Translations under genes and position numbers: made by a program
Shown here: positions 1 to 9,213 of the stretch, one piece after another
Numbering within the stretch: position 1 is the stretch's first letter
How the letters are laid out: each line of letters opens with the position of its first letter
The notes under the pieces: model-generated
What the model saw: the letters and a program-made list of their open reading frames with translations, nothing else
The model's database searches: none
What the model was told of the DNA's origin: nothing
NCBI RefSeq assembly: GCF_001729485.1
Contig: NZ_CP017157.1
Span: 5,270,001-5,334,000 of the forward strand
Origin: Streptomyces lydicus
GTDB lineage: Bacteria; Actinomycetota; Actinomycetes; Streptomycetales; Streptomycetaceae
DNA: 64,000 nucleotides
Direction of reading: 5' to 3'

Positions 1-225
1 CAGACCAGCTCCGTCCTCGCCATGCGGGTCGGCGAGGAGAACCAGGGCGTGGTCGGGCTGCACCAGACCGGCATCCCGGACGAGTACCGGCCCGGACTCT
101 CGGTGCGCTTCATGGGCATCAACGACCAGGCCGTCATCAATTACCTGGTCAGCGCCTACTACTCGGCGGCCGTGCTGGTGCCGGACGCGCTGGGCATCCT
201 GGAGGACGTCGAGATCGGTCACTGA
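1..225 (+). CDS. Family 2 encapsulin shell protein, C-terminal fragment
   Basis: The frame is open from the first base and stops at 225, so only the last 74 residues are present. The segment [20 protein letters not shown], the following RFMGIN and the end [19 protein letters not shown] match my memory of the C-terminal region of family 2 encapsulins, the HK97-fold proteins that build protein nanocompartments in actinomycetes and cyanobacteria. In Streptomyces the 2B subtype carries a cyclic-nucleotide-binding-like domain and is usually linked to a terpene cyclase cargo such as 2-methylisoborneol synthase. That part and any cargo gene would lie upstream of the window, so subtype and cargo cannot be decided here. 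An internal ATG at 22 is not a start, because the homology runs through it. Confidence 0.8.
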   Translation, partial: QTSSVLAMRVGEENQGVVGLHQTGIPDEYRPGLSVRFMGINDQAVINYLVSAYYSAAVLVPDALGILEDVEIGH

Positions 226-248
226 CGGCGGGCGCCGTCACCGGCCCC

Positions 249-297
249 GGTGCCGCGTCCGCGATCCGCCGTCAGAGCGGCGGACGCGGCACCCGGG
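249..297. terminator. Terminator hairpin after the encapsulin gene
   Basis: GGTGCCGCGTCCGC at 249-262 and GCGGACGCGGCACC at 280-293 form a perfect 14-bp stem. It can be extended by CCC (246-248) pairing with GGG (295-297) past one bulged C. It lies 23 bases after the encapsulin stop. No U-tract follows, as is usual in Streptomyces. Confidence 0.75.
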
Positions 298-470
298 TGA
301 CCTCCAATCAGGTATCCGCCCCCTCCTGACCTGGGCCGTTCCGTCTTTGGTCGAGCCATTGACGGCGCGGCCATTCCCTTGGCAGGGCGTGTCCTGTTGC
401 GCATGATGAACGCATCGCATGTGCGTGACATGTACGCGACCTCCCCCTCGGTCCCTTGTCAGGAGTTCAC

Positions 471-1112
471 ATGGAGCACGACCACCCCCGTCCGGCCCGC
501 CGACGTCTGCTCTCCGGTGCGGCCGCCCTCGCCGCCGCCGCGGCGCTCACCCCCCTCACGGCGGCCGCCGCCTCCCCCGCCCCGCGCCGCCGGACCGCCC
601 GCGGCGAGAGCGGCTACCCGCCCGTCCAGTGGGTGCCGGCCAGTACGGCCAACTACACCACCGCGGACCGGCCGGGCCGGTACCCGATCGAGATGGTCGT
701 GGTGCACGTGACCCAGGAGACCTATCCGGACACCCTCAGACTCTTCCAGGACCCGACCCACAAGGCGGCCGCGCACTACGTCGTGCGGTCGGCCGACGGA
801 CACATCGCCCAGTGCGTCAGCGAACGCAACGTCGCCTGGCACGCCGGGAACTGGGACTTCAACACCCGCAGCATCGGCATCGAGCACGAGGGCTGGATCG
901 ACGACCCGACGTGGTTCACCGACGTCCTGTACGAGCGGTCCGCCCGCCTCACCGCCGCCGTCTGCGCCCGCTACGGCATCCCCGTGGACCGCGAGCACAT
1001 CATCGGCCACGTCGAGGTGCCCGGCAGCGACCACACCGACCCGGGCGAGTACTGGGACTGGGCGCGCTACCTGCAGCTGGTCACCGAGGCTTCCTGGCGG
1101 TACACCGGATGA
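471..1112 (+). CDS. Exported N-acetylmuramoyl-L-alanine amidase (Amidase_2/PGRP fold)
   Basis: This 213-residue protein should cleave the bond between N-acetylmuramic acid and L-alanine in peptidoglycan outside the cell. Residues 10-36 form a signal with an arginine run (ARRRLLSG) followed by an alanine-rich hydrophobic stretch, suggesting Tat export. The mature part is a single Amidase_2 domain. Likely zinc ligands are H79 (VVVHVT), H180 (IIGH) and D190 (DHTDPG), with the 10-residue spacing seen in AmpD. WHAGNWDFNTRSIGIEHEGW is also typical of the family. I chose the ATG at 471 because AGGAG at 461-465 sits five bases upstream; an in-frame TTG at 456 has no such site. The gene is monocistronic, between the encapsulin terminator and the next exported enzyme. 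Confidence 0.9.
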   Translation: MEHDHPRPARRRLLSGAAALAAAAALTPLTAAAASPAPRRRTARGESGYPPVQWVPASTANYTTADRPGRYPIEMVVVHVTQETYPDTLRLFQDPTHKAAAHYVVRSADGHIAQCVSERNVAWHAGNWDFNTRSIGIEHEGWIDDPTWFTDVLYERSARLTAAVCARYGIPVDREHIIGHVEVPGSDHTDPGEYWDWARYLQLVTEASWRYTG

Positions 1113-1270
1113 CACCGGCGGTGCGGCGACACGACGGCCGTTCCACGGGTGTACAGATTCGCGACATCTCCGGGCGATAGTAAACAGGTCGTGGTGAACG
1201 TGGCGCGGTGAGCGGCGCGGAGCGAACGTCTTCGGCACCTGGGACAGCTGGCGTGACGTCAGGGGGGCTC

Positions 1271-2515
1271 ATGAAGCAGCGTTTCGGTCGGGTTCGCGTG
1301 GTGCTGACGGTGCTGGTCGCCTGGGGGGTGCTGGCCGGCGGAGCATGGGCCGGCGGCCCCACGGCCAGCGCCGTGGGCACCCCCCTCCACCGCTCCGGCG
1401 CCGTGACGCTGGCGCCGGGTGTGCGGTACGGGGAATTCCGGATGACGGTGCCGCGCGGCACCGTGCACGGGCATCTGCTGACGGTCGACCTGGCCGATCC
1501 GCGGGTCTCGGTGGATCTGCTGTACCCGGGCGCGGTCGGCGCCCGGCTGCCGGTGTCGGAGCTGGCCGGTGCGCGCGGCGCCGTGGCGGCCGTCAACGGC
1601 GACTTCTTCAACATCAGTGAGGGCCAGCACCCGGGCGTGGAGGCGACCGGCGCCTCGGTGGGTCCGGCGGTGGCCTCGGGCCACCCGCTGAAGGGCGCGG
1701 TGCCCGACGGGCAGCGCTTCGGACCGGCCATGCCGCCCGGCGCGACCACCGAGGACGTCATCGGCGTGGGCTACGACCGGCGGGCGCGGCTGGACCGGCT
1801 CGCGCTGCACGGCGTGGCACTGACCCCGGAGGGCGCCTGGCCGCTGGGCGGGCTGAACCAGTACGCGCTGCCGGTCGACGGCATCGGCGCGTACACCGCG
1901 CAGTGGGGCCCGACCTCGCGGGTGCGCGCCACCTGCGGCACGGACACCGACCGGGCGGCGCCGTGCAGCACGGACACCGCGGAGGTGACCGTGCGGCACG
2001 GCCGGGTGACCGCCTTCGACGAGCTGCCGGGCGCGGGCGGGGTGGACGCCGGAAGCGTGGTGCTGCTGGGCCGCGAGGAAGGGGCGCGACAGCTGCGCAC
2101 ACTGCGCCTCGGGGAGCCGGTGGGCGTCGGCTACCGGCTGGTCGGCCGGGGCCCGGGCCCGCTGCGGTTCGCGGTGGGCGGCTTCCCGATCGTGCGGGAC
2201 GCCGAGCCGGTGCCCGGCCTGGACACCGTGGCGGTGGCGGTGCGCACCTCCGCGGGGATCGGGGACCGTGGCCGGGTGCTGTACCTGATGGCGCTGGACG
2301 GGGCCCACGGAGCGGGGCAGACCGGCCTCACGGTACGCGAACTCGCCGATCTGATGGCCGAGTTGGGGGCCCAGGACGCGATGGATCTGGACGGCGGCGG
2401 GTCCTCGACGCTGGTGACCGACGACGACGGCACCGGGATCGTGGTACGTAACCATCCGTCGGGCGGGGCGGAGCGGCCGGTGGCCAATGCGATCGGGGTC
2501 TTCTCACCGGGGTGA
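1271..2515 (+). CDS. Exported phosphodiester glycosidase family protein (NAGPA/DUF2233)
   Basis: The protein has 414 residues with an N-terminal signal peptide (MKQRFGRVRVVLTVLVAWG). The NAGPA (DUF2233) fold is recognised from VAAVNGDFFNISEGQHPG near residues 110-130 and the C-terminal signature LDGGGSSTLVT near residue 380. The same fold occurs in the human enzyme that uncovers mannose-6-phosphate and in bacterial cell-envelope proteins. It probably hydrolyses a glycosidic phosphodiester or processes an envelope polymer outside the cell; the substrate is unknown. The start at ATG 1271 is supported by the purine run AGGGGGG at 1261-1267 and by the signal peptide beginning there. It is convergent with the small membrane protein at 2563-2757. 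Confidence 0.85.
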   Translation: MKQRFGRVRVVLTVLVAWGVLAGGAWAGGPTASAVGTPLHRSGAVTLAPGVRYGEFRMTVPRGTVHGHLLTVDLADPRVSVDLLYPGAVGARLPVSELAGARGAVAAVNGDFFNISEGQHPGVEATGASVGPAVASGHPLKGAVPDGQRFGPAMPPGATTEDVIGVGYDRRARLDRLALHGVALTPEGAWPLGGLNQYALPVDGIGAYTAQWGPTSRVRATCGTDTDRAAPCSTDTAEVTVRHGRVTAFDELPGAGGVDAGSVVLLGREEGARQLRTLRLGEPVGVGYRLVGRGPGPLRFAVGGFPIVRDAEPVPGLDTVAVAVRTSAGIGDRGRVLYLMALDGAHGAGQTGLTVRELADLMAELGAQDAMDLDGGGSSTLVTDDDGTGIVVRNHPSGGAERPVANAIGVFSPG

Positions 2516-2562
2516 GCGCTCCGCCCGGCCCGGCCCGCCGGGTCCCCGGCAGGCCGCCGAGG

Positions 2563-2757
2563 TCACGGGCGCACGCTGCTCACCACGTCGGCGGCGCCGG
2601 CCAGCCCCTGGTGGATGTCCGGGGCGAGGCTGCTGCTGGCCAGATAGAAGCCGAGCAGTGCGCACACCAGGGCGTGCGAGATCTTCAGCTTGCCGCTGCG
2701 CAGGAAGATCACGGTCAGCACGACCAGCAGCAGCACGACCGAGATGGAAATAGCCAT
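2563..2757 (-). CDS. Small membrane protein of unknown function
   Basis: This is a 64-residue protein. Residues 1-20 (MAISISVVLLLVVLTVIFLR) form one hydrophobic helix and residues 28-46 a second, weaker one, giving a two-helix membrane hairpin with the short segment SGKLK between them. GAGGAGG (complement of 2768-2774) lies ten bases before the ATG at 2757 and supports translation. I recall similar short proteins in Streptomyces genomes but know no function. It is transcribed alone, convergent with the phosphodiester glycosidase. Confidence 0.7.
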   Translation of the reverse strand: MAISISVVLLLVVLTVIFLRSGKLKISHALVCALLGFYLASSSLAPDIHQGLAGAADVVSSVRP

Positions 2758-2999
2758 GGGGCGGACACCTCCTCAACCGCCGCCCGAACAGGCGGCAATG
2801 GGTGGCCAGTTTGGCGTATTTCAGAGTATGTCCGGTTCGCGGACCGATACTCCGAAAGGGTGATCACTGCGGGTCACGAGAGGGAGCGGGATTTGGCCGT
2901 GACGTGGATCACACACCTCTCCGCAACGGAGGGTGCGGATTGACCGTCTTAGCGGCCGACATCCCCGCCCCGGCCCCCAGCTCAGACGGAAAGCCCGCC

Positions 3000-3902
3000 A
3001 TGCCCCGCACCCGCTCCCCCCGCCACCGGTCACCGTGGCCGCCGCGCCTCGCGCTCAGCCTGATCCCGGTGATCGGCGTCGGCGCGCTCACCGCCTGCGG
3101 AGGCGGCACGGCGTCGGCGGCCAGGGGCGAGCCGGTGAAGGTGACGCTGGGCGCGGCGAACGGCACCCGGACCGTGCGGGCCGGCGACAAGCTGAAGCTC
3201 ACCGCGGAGGGCGGGGTGCTGACCGAGGTGCGGGTCACCGACCCCAAGGGCCGGCCGGTGCCCGGCGGGCTGGGGGACGGCGGCGTGGTCTGGACGTCCA
3301 GCGCCAAGGCCGCGCCGGACACCAAGTACTCCATCGTCGCCCGGACCCGGAACGCCCAGGGCGGGCAGGCCGCGGCCAAGGAGTCACTGACCACCGCGAA
3401 GGCGGACAAACTCAACACACTGGTGGTCCACCCCGGCCGGCAGGGCGGGGTGGTCGGCGCCGAGCACCCGCTCACGATCACCTTCGACTTCCCGGTGACC
3501 GACCGGGCCGCGGTGGAGCGTCGGCTGAGCGTCACCAGCGACGACCTGGCGGCCGGGTCGTGGGGGTGGGCCACGGACGGCAGCGGCAAGGACCGGATCG
3601 ACTGGCTGCCCGCCCGGTCCCCGAAACCGGGCAGCCGGATCACCCTGCGAGCGGAACTGAACGGGGTGGACTCCGGCGACGGCCGTTACTTCGCCAAGGA
3701 CTATGACCTGAACTTCACCATCGGCCGGACTTGCACCGACTCGGATGCCGCACGGGTTTGTGGCAAGGTCCACGTGGGTGACCCCACCGTGGTCACCGCC
3801 TCCCTCGTCCGAGGGAATGACGATCAAACCGACGGGATCGGAGACTGGAATGGCGGCCGGTCCCCCCAGCAGCAAAACAGCGCCCTCGCGTCGAGCAGCT
3901 GA
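3000..3902 (+). CDS. Ig-like domain lipoprotein: L,D-transpeptidase lacking its catalytic domain
   Basis: This 300-residue protein has a lipoprotein signal (hydrophobic run then the lipobox-like LTAC). After it come two beta-rich segments typical of the Ig-like domains that precede the YkuD domain in actinobacterial L,D-transpeptidases, ending in DYDLNFTIGR. In family members the YkuD catalytic domain with its SHGC-type cysteine motif follows that point. Here the frame continues for only about 60 unrelated residues and stops at 3902. No cysteine catalytic motif is present, so cross-linking activity is not expected. It may be a pseudogene left by a deletion that joined it to the lysX upstream region, or a binding-only lipoprotein. 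The ATG at 3000 is chosen because it starts the signal peptide. Confidence 0.7.
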   Translation: MPRTRSPRHRSPWPPRLALSLIPVIGVGALTACGGGTASAARGEPVKVTLGAANGTRTVRAGDKLKLTAEGGVLTEVRVTDPKGRPVPGGLGDGGVVWTSSAKAAPDTKYSIVARTRNAQGGQAAAKESLTTAKADKLNTLVVHPGRQGGVVGAEHPLTITFDFPVTDRAAVERRLSVTSDDLAAGSWGWATDGSGKDRIDWLPARSPKPGSRITLRAELNGVDSGDGRYFAKDYDLNFTIGRTCTDSDAARVCGKVHVGDPTVVTASLVRGNDDQTDGIGDWNGGRSPQQQNSALASSS

Positions 3903-3924
3903 CCCCTTTCAGAGCCTAGTGTGA
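3850..3924 (+). CDS. Possible 24-codon leader ORF ahead of lysX
   Basis: An ATG at 3850, preceded by GGAG at about 3839-3842, opens a 24-codon frame that ends with TGA at 3922-3924, four bases before the lysX ATG. The peptide reads [10 protein letters not shown] then [14 protein letters not shown]. lysX itself has only a weak ribosome site (ACGGA), so translational coupling is conceivable. It overlaps the end of the truncated lipoprotein in another frame. Evidence is positional only. Confidence 0.2.
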   Translation: MAAGPPSSKTAPSRRAADPFQSLV

Positions 3925-3928
3925 CGGA

Positions 3929-6900
3929 ATGAGCACCGTGCAGGACCAGGATCAACTCACGGGGTGGCGGCGCTTTCGACGCCGCGTCCCCAATGGCTTC
4001 GCCATCGTCTTCAGCGTACTGGGGCTCTTCTGTGCCCTGACGGCGCTGATCGGCCCGCTCCGGCGCGGACTCCACCCGGTGATCTACTGGCTGGACACGC
4101 TCACGATCCCGGTGGCGCCGAACTTCGCCTACGCGGCGTTCCTCTTCCTTCTGGGTGCGGCGATGGCCGCCCGCAAGCGCGTGGCGCTGTGGTTCGTCGT
4201 GGCGTACATGGTGCTGGTCACCCTGGCCGACGCGCTGTTCCTGGCCGCCGGCTACTGGGAGTTCGCCTTCTCCCTGGTGCTGTGCGCCGGCGCGCTGGCG
4301 CTGCTGCTGGTCTCGCACCGCGAGTTCTACGCGATCACCCGGCGCGGCGCGTTCCTGCGTGCCATCGGGGTGCTGATCGGCGGGCTCGTGGCGGCGGTAC
4401 TGATCGGCTGGGGACTGGTGACGCTGGCGCCCGGCACGCTGGAGGTCGGCGGCGGCAACCGCCTGCTGTGGGCGGCCAACCGCGTGTGCGGCGGGCTGGT
4501 CGGCGGCCATCTGGTCGAGGGCCGTCCCCCGCACTGGACCAGCACCGTGCTGGGTCTGCTCGGTGCGCTGGCTCTGCTGAACGCCGCCGCCGCGCTGTTC
4601 CGTTCGCAGCGCATGGAGGCCGCGCTGCACGGCGACGAGGAGGACCGGATCCGGGCGCTGCTGGAGCGCTACGGCAGCCAGGACTCGCTCGGCTACTTCG
4701 CCAGCCGCCGCGACAAGGCCGTGGTCTTCTCCCCCAGCGGCAAGGCCGCCGTCACCTACCGCGTCGAGGCCGGGGTCTGCCTGGCCAGCGGTGACCCGGT
4801 CGGTGACCGTGAGGCGTGGACGCAGGCCATCGAGGCGTGGCTGGACGTCGCCGGACGGTACGGCTGGCAGCCGGCGGTCATGGGCGCGAGCGAGGGCGGC
4901 GCCAAGGCGTTCGCCCGCTGCGGACTGAACGCGCTGCAGCTCGGCGACGAAGCGATCCTGCACGTCAAGGACTTCGACCTGGACGGCCGGGAGATGCGGG
5001 TGACCCGCCAGGCCGTCAACCGCGTCGAGCGGGCCGGCGCCACCTTCCGCGTACGGCGGCACTCCGCGCTGACCGACGAGGAGATGCAGGAGGTCATCCA
5101 CCGGGCGGACGCCTGGCGGGACACCGAGACCGAGCGCGGCTTCTCGATGGCGCTGGACCGGCTGGGCGACCCGGCGGACGGCGACTGCCTGCTGGCCGAG
5201 GCGTTCGACGGGGACGGCAACATGATCGCGCTGCTGTCCTTCGTCCCCTGGGGCAAGGACGGCATCTCCCTGGACGTGATGCGCCGCGACCGCAGCGCGC
5301 CCAACGGCGTCATGGAGTTCATGGTCGCCCAGCTGTGCGCCCAGGCCGGGTCGCTCGGCGTGCACCGGATCTCGCTGAACTTCGCGGTGTTCCGCTCCGC
5401 CTTCGAGGAGGGCGCCCGGATCGGTGCCGGCCCGGTGCTGAAGTTCTGGCGCCGGCTGCTGCTGTTCTTCTCCAAGTGGTGGCAGCTGGAGGCGCTCTAC
5501 CGCTCCAACGCCAAGTACAACCCCGAGTGGTACCCGCGGTTCCTGTGCTACGCGGACGCCGGCGCGCTGGCCCGCATCGGTCTGGCCTCGGGCATCGCCG
5601 AGGGCTTCGTGGCCGTACCGAGCCTGGGCAAGCTGTGGGGCAAGGGCCACAAGAAGCGGCTGCTCGCGCCGGCGAGCACCGCGGGCCTGCCGTCGCTGGA
5701 CGAACTCGGCCTGGTGCAGGCGGCCCCGGCCACCGAGGAGGAGCTGCACGAGCAGGAACTGGCCGCGCTGCCCGAGCAGGTGCGGGTGCGCCACCGCAAG
5801 CTGGAGCGGCTGCGCGAGGCGGGCACCGACCCGTATCCGGTGGGCGTGCAGCGCACCCACACGCTGGGTGAGGTCCGCGCGGAGTACCCGGACCTGGCGT
5901 CCGGGGCGCGTACCGGCAAGTCCGTCAGTGTCGCCGGGCGGGTGCTGCTCACCCGGGACCACGGCGGGGTGCTCTTCGCGGTGCTGCGGGACTGGTCGGG
6001 CGATCTGCAGATCGCGCTGACCCGGGACGGCAGCGGCAAGGAACTGCTGGACCGCTTCGGCTCGGACATCGACCTCGGCGACCACGTCGAGGCCGAGGGC
6101 GAGATCGGCGCCAGCGACCGCGGTGAACTGACCGTCTTCGTCACGAACTGGCGGCTGACGGCCAAGTGCCTGCGGCCGCTGCCCGACAAGCGCCGCGGGC
6201 TGTCCGACCCGGAGGCCAAGGTCCGCCAGCGCTATGTGGACCTGGTCGTCTCGACGGACGCCCGGGAGAACGTGCGGGCGCGCAGCACGGCCGTCCAGGC
6301 GCTGCGCCAGGGGCTGATCGACCGGGGTTACCTGGAGGTCGAGACGCCGATGCTGCAGCAGATCCACGGCGGCGCCAACGCCCGCCCGTTCCACACCCAC
6401 ATCAACGCCTACGACCTCGACCTGTACCTGCGCATCGCGCCGGAGCTGTACCTCAAGCGGCTGTGCGTGGGCGGTATGGAGAAGGTCTTCGAGATGGGGC
6501 GGACCTTCCGCAACGAGGGCATCTCGTACAAGCACAACCCCGAGTTCACGATGCTGGAGGCGTACCAGGCGTTCGCCGACTACGACGTGATGCTCGACCT
6601 GACCCGGGAGCTGATCCAGGGGGCGGCGATCGCCGCGTTCGGCAGCGCGACCGCCCGCAAGGCGGATGCGAACGGGCGGCTGGTCGAGCACGACATCTCG
6701 GGGATCTGGCCGGTCAAGACCGTCTACGGGGCGATCTCCGAGGCGCTCGGCGAGGAGGTCGACGCGGACACCGAGGCGGACCGGCTGCGCCGGCTGTGCA
6801 ACGCCGCGGCGGTGCCGGTGAAGCCGGAGATGGGCCGCGGCGACATCGTGCTGGAGATGTACGAGCGCCTGGTGGAGGAGAAGACCCAGCTCCCCACGTT

Positions 6901-7246
6901 CTACAAGGACTTCCCCACCGATGTCTCGCCGCTGACCCGGCAGCACCGCAAGGACCCGCGGCTCGCCGAGCGCTGGGACCTGGTCGCGTTCGGCACCGAA
7001 CTGGGCACCGCCTACTCGGAGCTGACCGACCCGGTCGAGCAGCGCCGACGGCTGACCGCGCAGTCGCTGCTGGCGGCCGGCGGTGACCCGGAGGCGATGG
7101 AGCTGGACGAGGACTTCCTGCAGGCCCTCGAATACGCGATGCCGCCGACCGGTGGTCTGGGCATCGGCGTGGACCGGCTGGTGATGTTCCTGACCGGACT
7201 GTCGATCCGCGAGACGCTGCCGTTCCCGCTGGTACGGCGGCGCTGA
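3929..7246 (+). CDS. lysX: LysX: lysylphosphatidylglycerol synthase fused to lysyl-tRNA synthetase
   Basis: This 1105-residue fusion charges tRNA with lysine and transfers the lysine to phosphatidylglycerol, lowering membrane negative charge and raising resistance to cationic peptides. Residues about 20-225 hold six membrane helices. A DUF2156 aminoacyl-transferase domain follows at about 230-560 ([12 protein letters not shown] region). An OB-fold tRNA-binding domain lies around 660-760 ([16 protein letters not shown]). The class II synthetase core fills the rest, with motif 2 ([13 protein letters not shown]) and motif 3 ([15 protein letters not shown]). Length and domain order match mycobacterial LysX. 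The ATG at 3929 has only a weak ribosome site. The gene ends in a strong shared terminator, so it is probably transcribed alone or with the preceding frames. Confidence 0.95.
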   Translation: MSTVQDQDQLTGWRRFRRRVPNGFAIVFSVLGLFCALTALIGPLRRGLHPVIYWLDTLTIPVAPNFAYAAFLFLLGAAMAARKRVALWFVVAYMVLVTLADALFLAAGYWEFAFSLVLCAGALALLLVSHREFYAITRRGAFLRAIGVLIGGLVAAVLIGWGLVTLAPGTLEVGGGNRLLWAANRVCGGLVGGHLVEGRPPHWTSTVLGLLGALALLNAAAALFRSQRMEAALHGDEEDRIRALLERYGSQDSLGYFASRRDKAVVFSPSGKAAVTYRVEAGVCLASGDPVGDREAWTQAIEAWLDVAGRYGWQPAVMGASEGGAKAFARCGLNALQLGDEAILHVKDFDLDGREMRVTRQAVNRVERAGATFRVRRHSALTDEEMQEVIHRADAWRDTETERGFSMALDRLGDPADGDCLLAEAFDGDGNMIALLSFVPWGKDGISLDVMRRDRSAPNGVMEFMVAQLCAQAGSLGVHRISLNFAVFRSAFEEGARIGAGPVLKFWRRLLLFFSKWWQLEALYRSNAKYNPEWYPRFLCYADAGALARIGLASGIAEGFVAVPSLGKLWGKGHKKRLLAPASTAGLPSLDELGLVQAAPATEEELHEQELAALPEQVRVRHRKLERLREAGTDPYPVGVQRTHTLGEVRAEYPDLASGARTGKSVSVAGRVLLTRDHGGVLFAVLRDWSGDLQIALTRDGSGKELLDRFGSDIDLGDHVEAEGEIGASDRGELTVFVTNWRLTAKCLRPLPDKRRGLSDPEAKVRQRYVDLVVSTDARENVRARSTAVQALRQGLIDRGYLEVETPMLQQIHGGANARPFHTHINAYDLDLYLRIAPELYLKRLCVGGMEKVFEMGRTFRNEGISYKHNPEFTMLEAYQAFADYDVMLDLTRELIQGAAIAAFGSATARKADANGRLVEHDISGIWPVKTVYGAISEALGEEVDADTEADRLRRLCNAAAVPVKPEMGRGDIVLEMYERLVEEKTQLPTFYKDFPTDVSPLTRQHRKDPRLAERWDLVAFGTELGTAYSELTDPVEQRRRLTAQSLLAAGGDPEAMELDEDFLQALEYAMPPTGGLGIGVDRLVMFLTGLSIRETLPFPLVRRR

Positions 7247-7265
7247 CGGCGGACCGCGGCACACG

Positions 7266-7305
7266 ACGGCAGGGCCGGGACGCCTCCGCGTTCCGGCCCT
7301 GCCGT
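7266..7305. terminator. Bidirectional terminator between lysX and the CDF transporter
   Basis: ACGGCAGGGCCGG (7266-7278) pairs perfectly with CCGGCCCTGCCGT (7293-7305), a 13-bp stem around a 14-base loop that can be extended inward by two pairs. It lies between two convergent genes and can serve both. Confidence 0.85.
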
Positions 7306-7331
7306 GTGTCGTACGCGGCGGTGCGGGCCCG

Positions 7332-8378
7332 CTACCCGCCGCCCTCCTGCCGGCGCCGCTCCACCTTGCCGGCCAGGTCACGGCGGGACCGGCGGGCCCG
7401 CACCCGGTCGACGACCGACGCGTCCGTGACGTCGAGGAAGAGCTGGTCGAGCTCCCGCCACTTCGCGCGCAGCTCCTCCTTCGTCCGCACCAGCGCCTCT
7501 TCGACCTGTTCGCTGTCGAGCCCGGCCACCAGGTCGATACGGGCCGCGAGCATCACCGAGTCCGGGCCGAGCCGCATGGTCATGGCCCCGGTGACGGTGT
7601 CGATCTCCGGTTGGGCGTGCAGGAAGTCGATGACCTGCTGTTGCAGTTCGGGCGCCGCCGCCTCGCCGATCAGCTGGCCACGGGCGCTCTTGCCGAGGAC
7701 GAAGGCGACGTACACCAGCAGCGCGCCGATCAGCAGCGAGGCCCATGCCTCGTAGGCGGACTCGCCGGTGACCATGTGGAGCACCATGCCGCCGACGGCG
7801 AGCAGCACGCCGAGGCAGGCGGTGCTGTCCTCGGCCAGCACGGTCCGCAGGGTCGGGTCGTCGTTGATCCGTATCTCGCGCAGCATGCCGCGGTGGTGGG
7901 ACTTCGCCTGGGTGCGGACCTGTGAGAGGGCGCGCAGCAGCGAGGTGCCCTCGGCGAGCAGCGCGACGGCCAGGACGGCCAGGCCGACGAGATAGCCCTG
8001 CTGGGACTCGGACTGTCCCGCGCCGAACGCCTCGATGCCCTGGAAGAAGGAGAAGCAGCCGCCCGTGACGAAGATCCCGACGGCCGCGAGCAGCGACCAG
8101 AAGAAGCGTTCCTTGCCGTAGCCGAAGGGGTGGAGCGCGTCCGCCGGACGTGCGCTGCGTTTGAGGGCGGCCAGCAGGAAGACCTCGTTGAGGCTGTCGG
8201 CCACCGAGTGCGCGGCCTCGGACAGCAGCGCCGGCGAGCCGGCCACGGCCCCGCCGACCGCCTTCGCCACCGCGATGCCCAGGTTGGCGCCGAGCGCCAC
8301 CCAGACCGTCTTCCGGGTCTCCCCGTCCCGCTCGCCGGAGGCCGTGGTGTCCGTCCGACGCCCGCCTTCTTGGCTCAT
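7332..8378 (-). CDS. Cation diffusion facilitator (CDF) metal transporter
   Basis: This inner-membrane protein of 348 residues is expected to export divalent metal ions (zinc, cobalt, iron or manganese) in exchange for protons. It has about six membrane helices. CDF marks are the segment SEAAHSVADSLNEVFLLA, with His and Asp in the metal-binding helix, then HPFGYGKERFFW, and a second Asp-containing helix starting DSTACLGVLLAVGG. The C-terminal 90 residues form the cytoplasmic alpha/beta domain. I placed the start at the ATG at 8378. The frame is open further upstream, but that part is arginine-rich and shows no family similarity. The gene is divergent from the STAS gene and convergent with lysX. 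Confidence 0.88.
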   Translation of the reverse strand: MSQEGGRRTDTTASGERDGETRKTVWVALGANLGIAVAKAVGGAVAGSPALLSEAAHSVADSLNEVFLLAALKRSARPADALHPFGYGKERFFWSLLAAVGIFVTGGCFSFFQGIEAFGAGQSESQQGYLVGLAVLAVALLAEGTSLLRALSQVRTQAKSHHRGMLREIRINDDPTLRTVLAEDSTACLGVLLAVGGMVLHMVTGESAYEAWASLLIGALLVYVAFVLGKSARGQLIGEAAAPELQQQVIDFLHAQPEIDTVTGAMTMRLGPDSVMLAARIDLVAGLDSEQVEEALVRTKEELRAKWRELDQLFLDVTDASVVDRVRARRSRRDLAGKVERRRQEGGG

Positions 8379-8521
8379 GTCCGCCCCGTCCCCTTTTCCG
8401 GCCGTCGCTCCGACCTCCTCGCGGTTGCCCCGCGCCGCCCGCCTCATTCCTCCGCCGCGGGCGGTCCGGCGGCGGTGCACGTCCGGTCCCGGCCCCACCG
8501 GCGAGGGATGGCCGGACGTCT

Positions 8522-8546
8522 GACTGAAGTGGGAGCGAGGGGGTAC
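8522..8546 (+). promoter_or_regulatory. Candidate sigma-B-type stress promoter for the STAS gene
   Basis: GACT at 8522-8525, a 15-base spacer, then GGGTAC at 8541-8546 fits the Streptomyces sigma-B consensus GNNT-N14 to 16-GGGTAC/T. The -10 element lies 39 bases before the GTG start at 8586. The consensus is from memory of the literature; the match is seen directly. Confidence 0.6.
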
Positions 8547-8585
8547 ACGACGCCCGATGATCAATGACGGAGGGAGAGAACAGTC

Positions 8586-9032
8586 GTGAACGCCGAAGCG
8601 TTGAACGTCGAGGTGACCGTCGTCGATCCGGAGGTCGCGGTGGTGGCCGTGCAAGGGGATCTGGACGCGGACACCGGCACCTATCTGCACCACCAGCTCG
8701 CCAACCAGCTGGTGCACGGGCGCCGGCATCTCGTGCTGGACCTGCGGGCGGTGCCCTTCATGGACTCCTCGGGCCTGGGCATCATCATCCGCGCGATCAA
8801 TGACACCAAGCGGGTGGACGGGAGCGTGCGGCTGGCCGCCCTCGCCCCGGCTCTTCGGCGGCTGCTGGACCTGACCGGCATCAGTGTGACCACGCCCGTT
8901 CACGCGGACCCCGAGGAGGCCCTGGCGGCGATACCGCGGACGCCGCCGGCGCCCGCGGCGGCCGAGTCGGAGGGGGGCGCGTCCGCCGGCGCGGACCGTG
9001 CGGCCACCGGGCCGGTGCCCGGGTCCGGCTGA
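8586..9032 (+). CDS. STAS-domain anti-sigma factor antagonist (RsbV/BldG type)
   Basis: The protein has 148 residues, of which about 1-112 are a STAS domain. The phosphorylation motif FMDSSGLGII lies near residue 60; its serine is the usual target of an RsbW-type kinase. The unphosphorylated form would bind that kinase and free a sigma factor. Residues 118-148 are a Pro/Ala/Gly-rich tail that looks disordered. The GTG start at 8586 is preceded by GGAGGGAG about nine bases upstream. The gene sits under a candidate sigma-B promoter, upstream of a MarR gene, and within 4 kb of an RsbW-like kinase and a SpoIIE-like phosphatase, the three parts of a partner-switching system. Confidence 0.9.
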   Translation: MNAEALNVEVTVVDPEVAVVAVQGDLDADTGTYLHHQLANQLVHGRRHLVLDLRAVPFMDSSGLGIIIRAINDTKRVDGSVRLAALAPALRRLLDLTGISVTTPVHADPEEALAAIPRTPPAPAAAESEGGASAGADRAATGPVPGSG

Positions 9033-9213
9033 CCGGCTCCCGGTAGGGAGATGCCGTCCGGGCCATCAGAGATAGGGTTGGCCGCACAGGATGCTCGGTC
9101 CGCGCCCTGGGCGGGCCCGCGGTGAGCCGCCGGGTGCCGACCGCATGCTGTGGAGGCAGCACGCCGAGCGGGCTGCCGCGGTGGGTCGGACAACGCGGAT
9201 CGGAGCGGCGCTC

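Noticed and set aside
459..1238. Long leftward frame across the amidase gene
   Set aside because: It mirrors codon bias on the opposite strand, has no ribosome site or recognisable domain, and overlaps a clear amidase gene.
3824..7381. 1185-codon leftward frame opposite lysX
   Set aside because: Composition is Arg/Gln/His/Pro-rich without domains, as expected for the antisense of a high-GC gene; lysX is certain.
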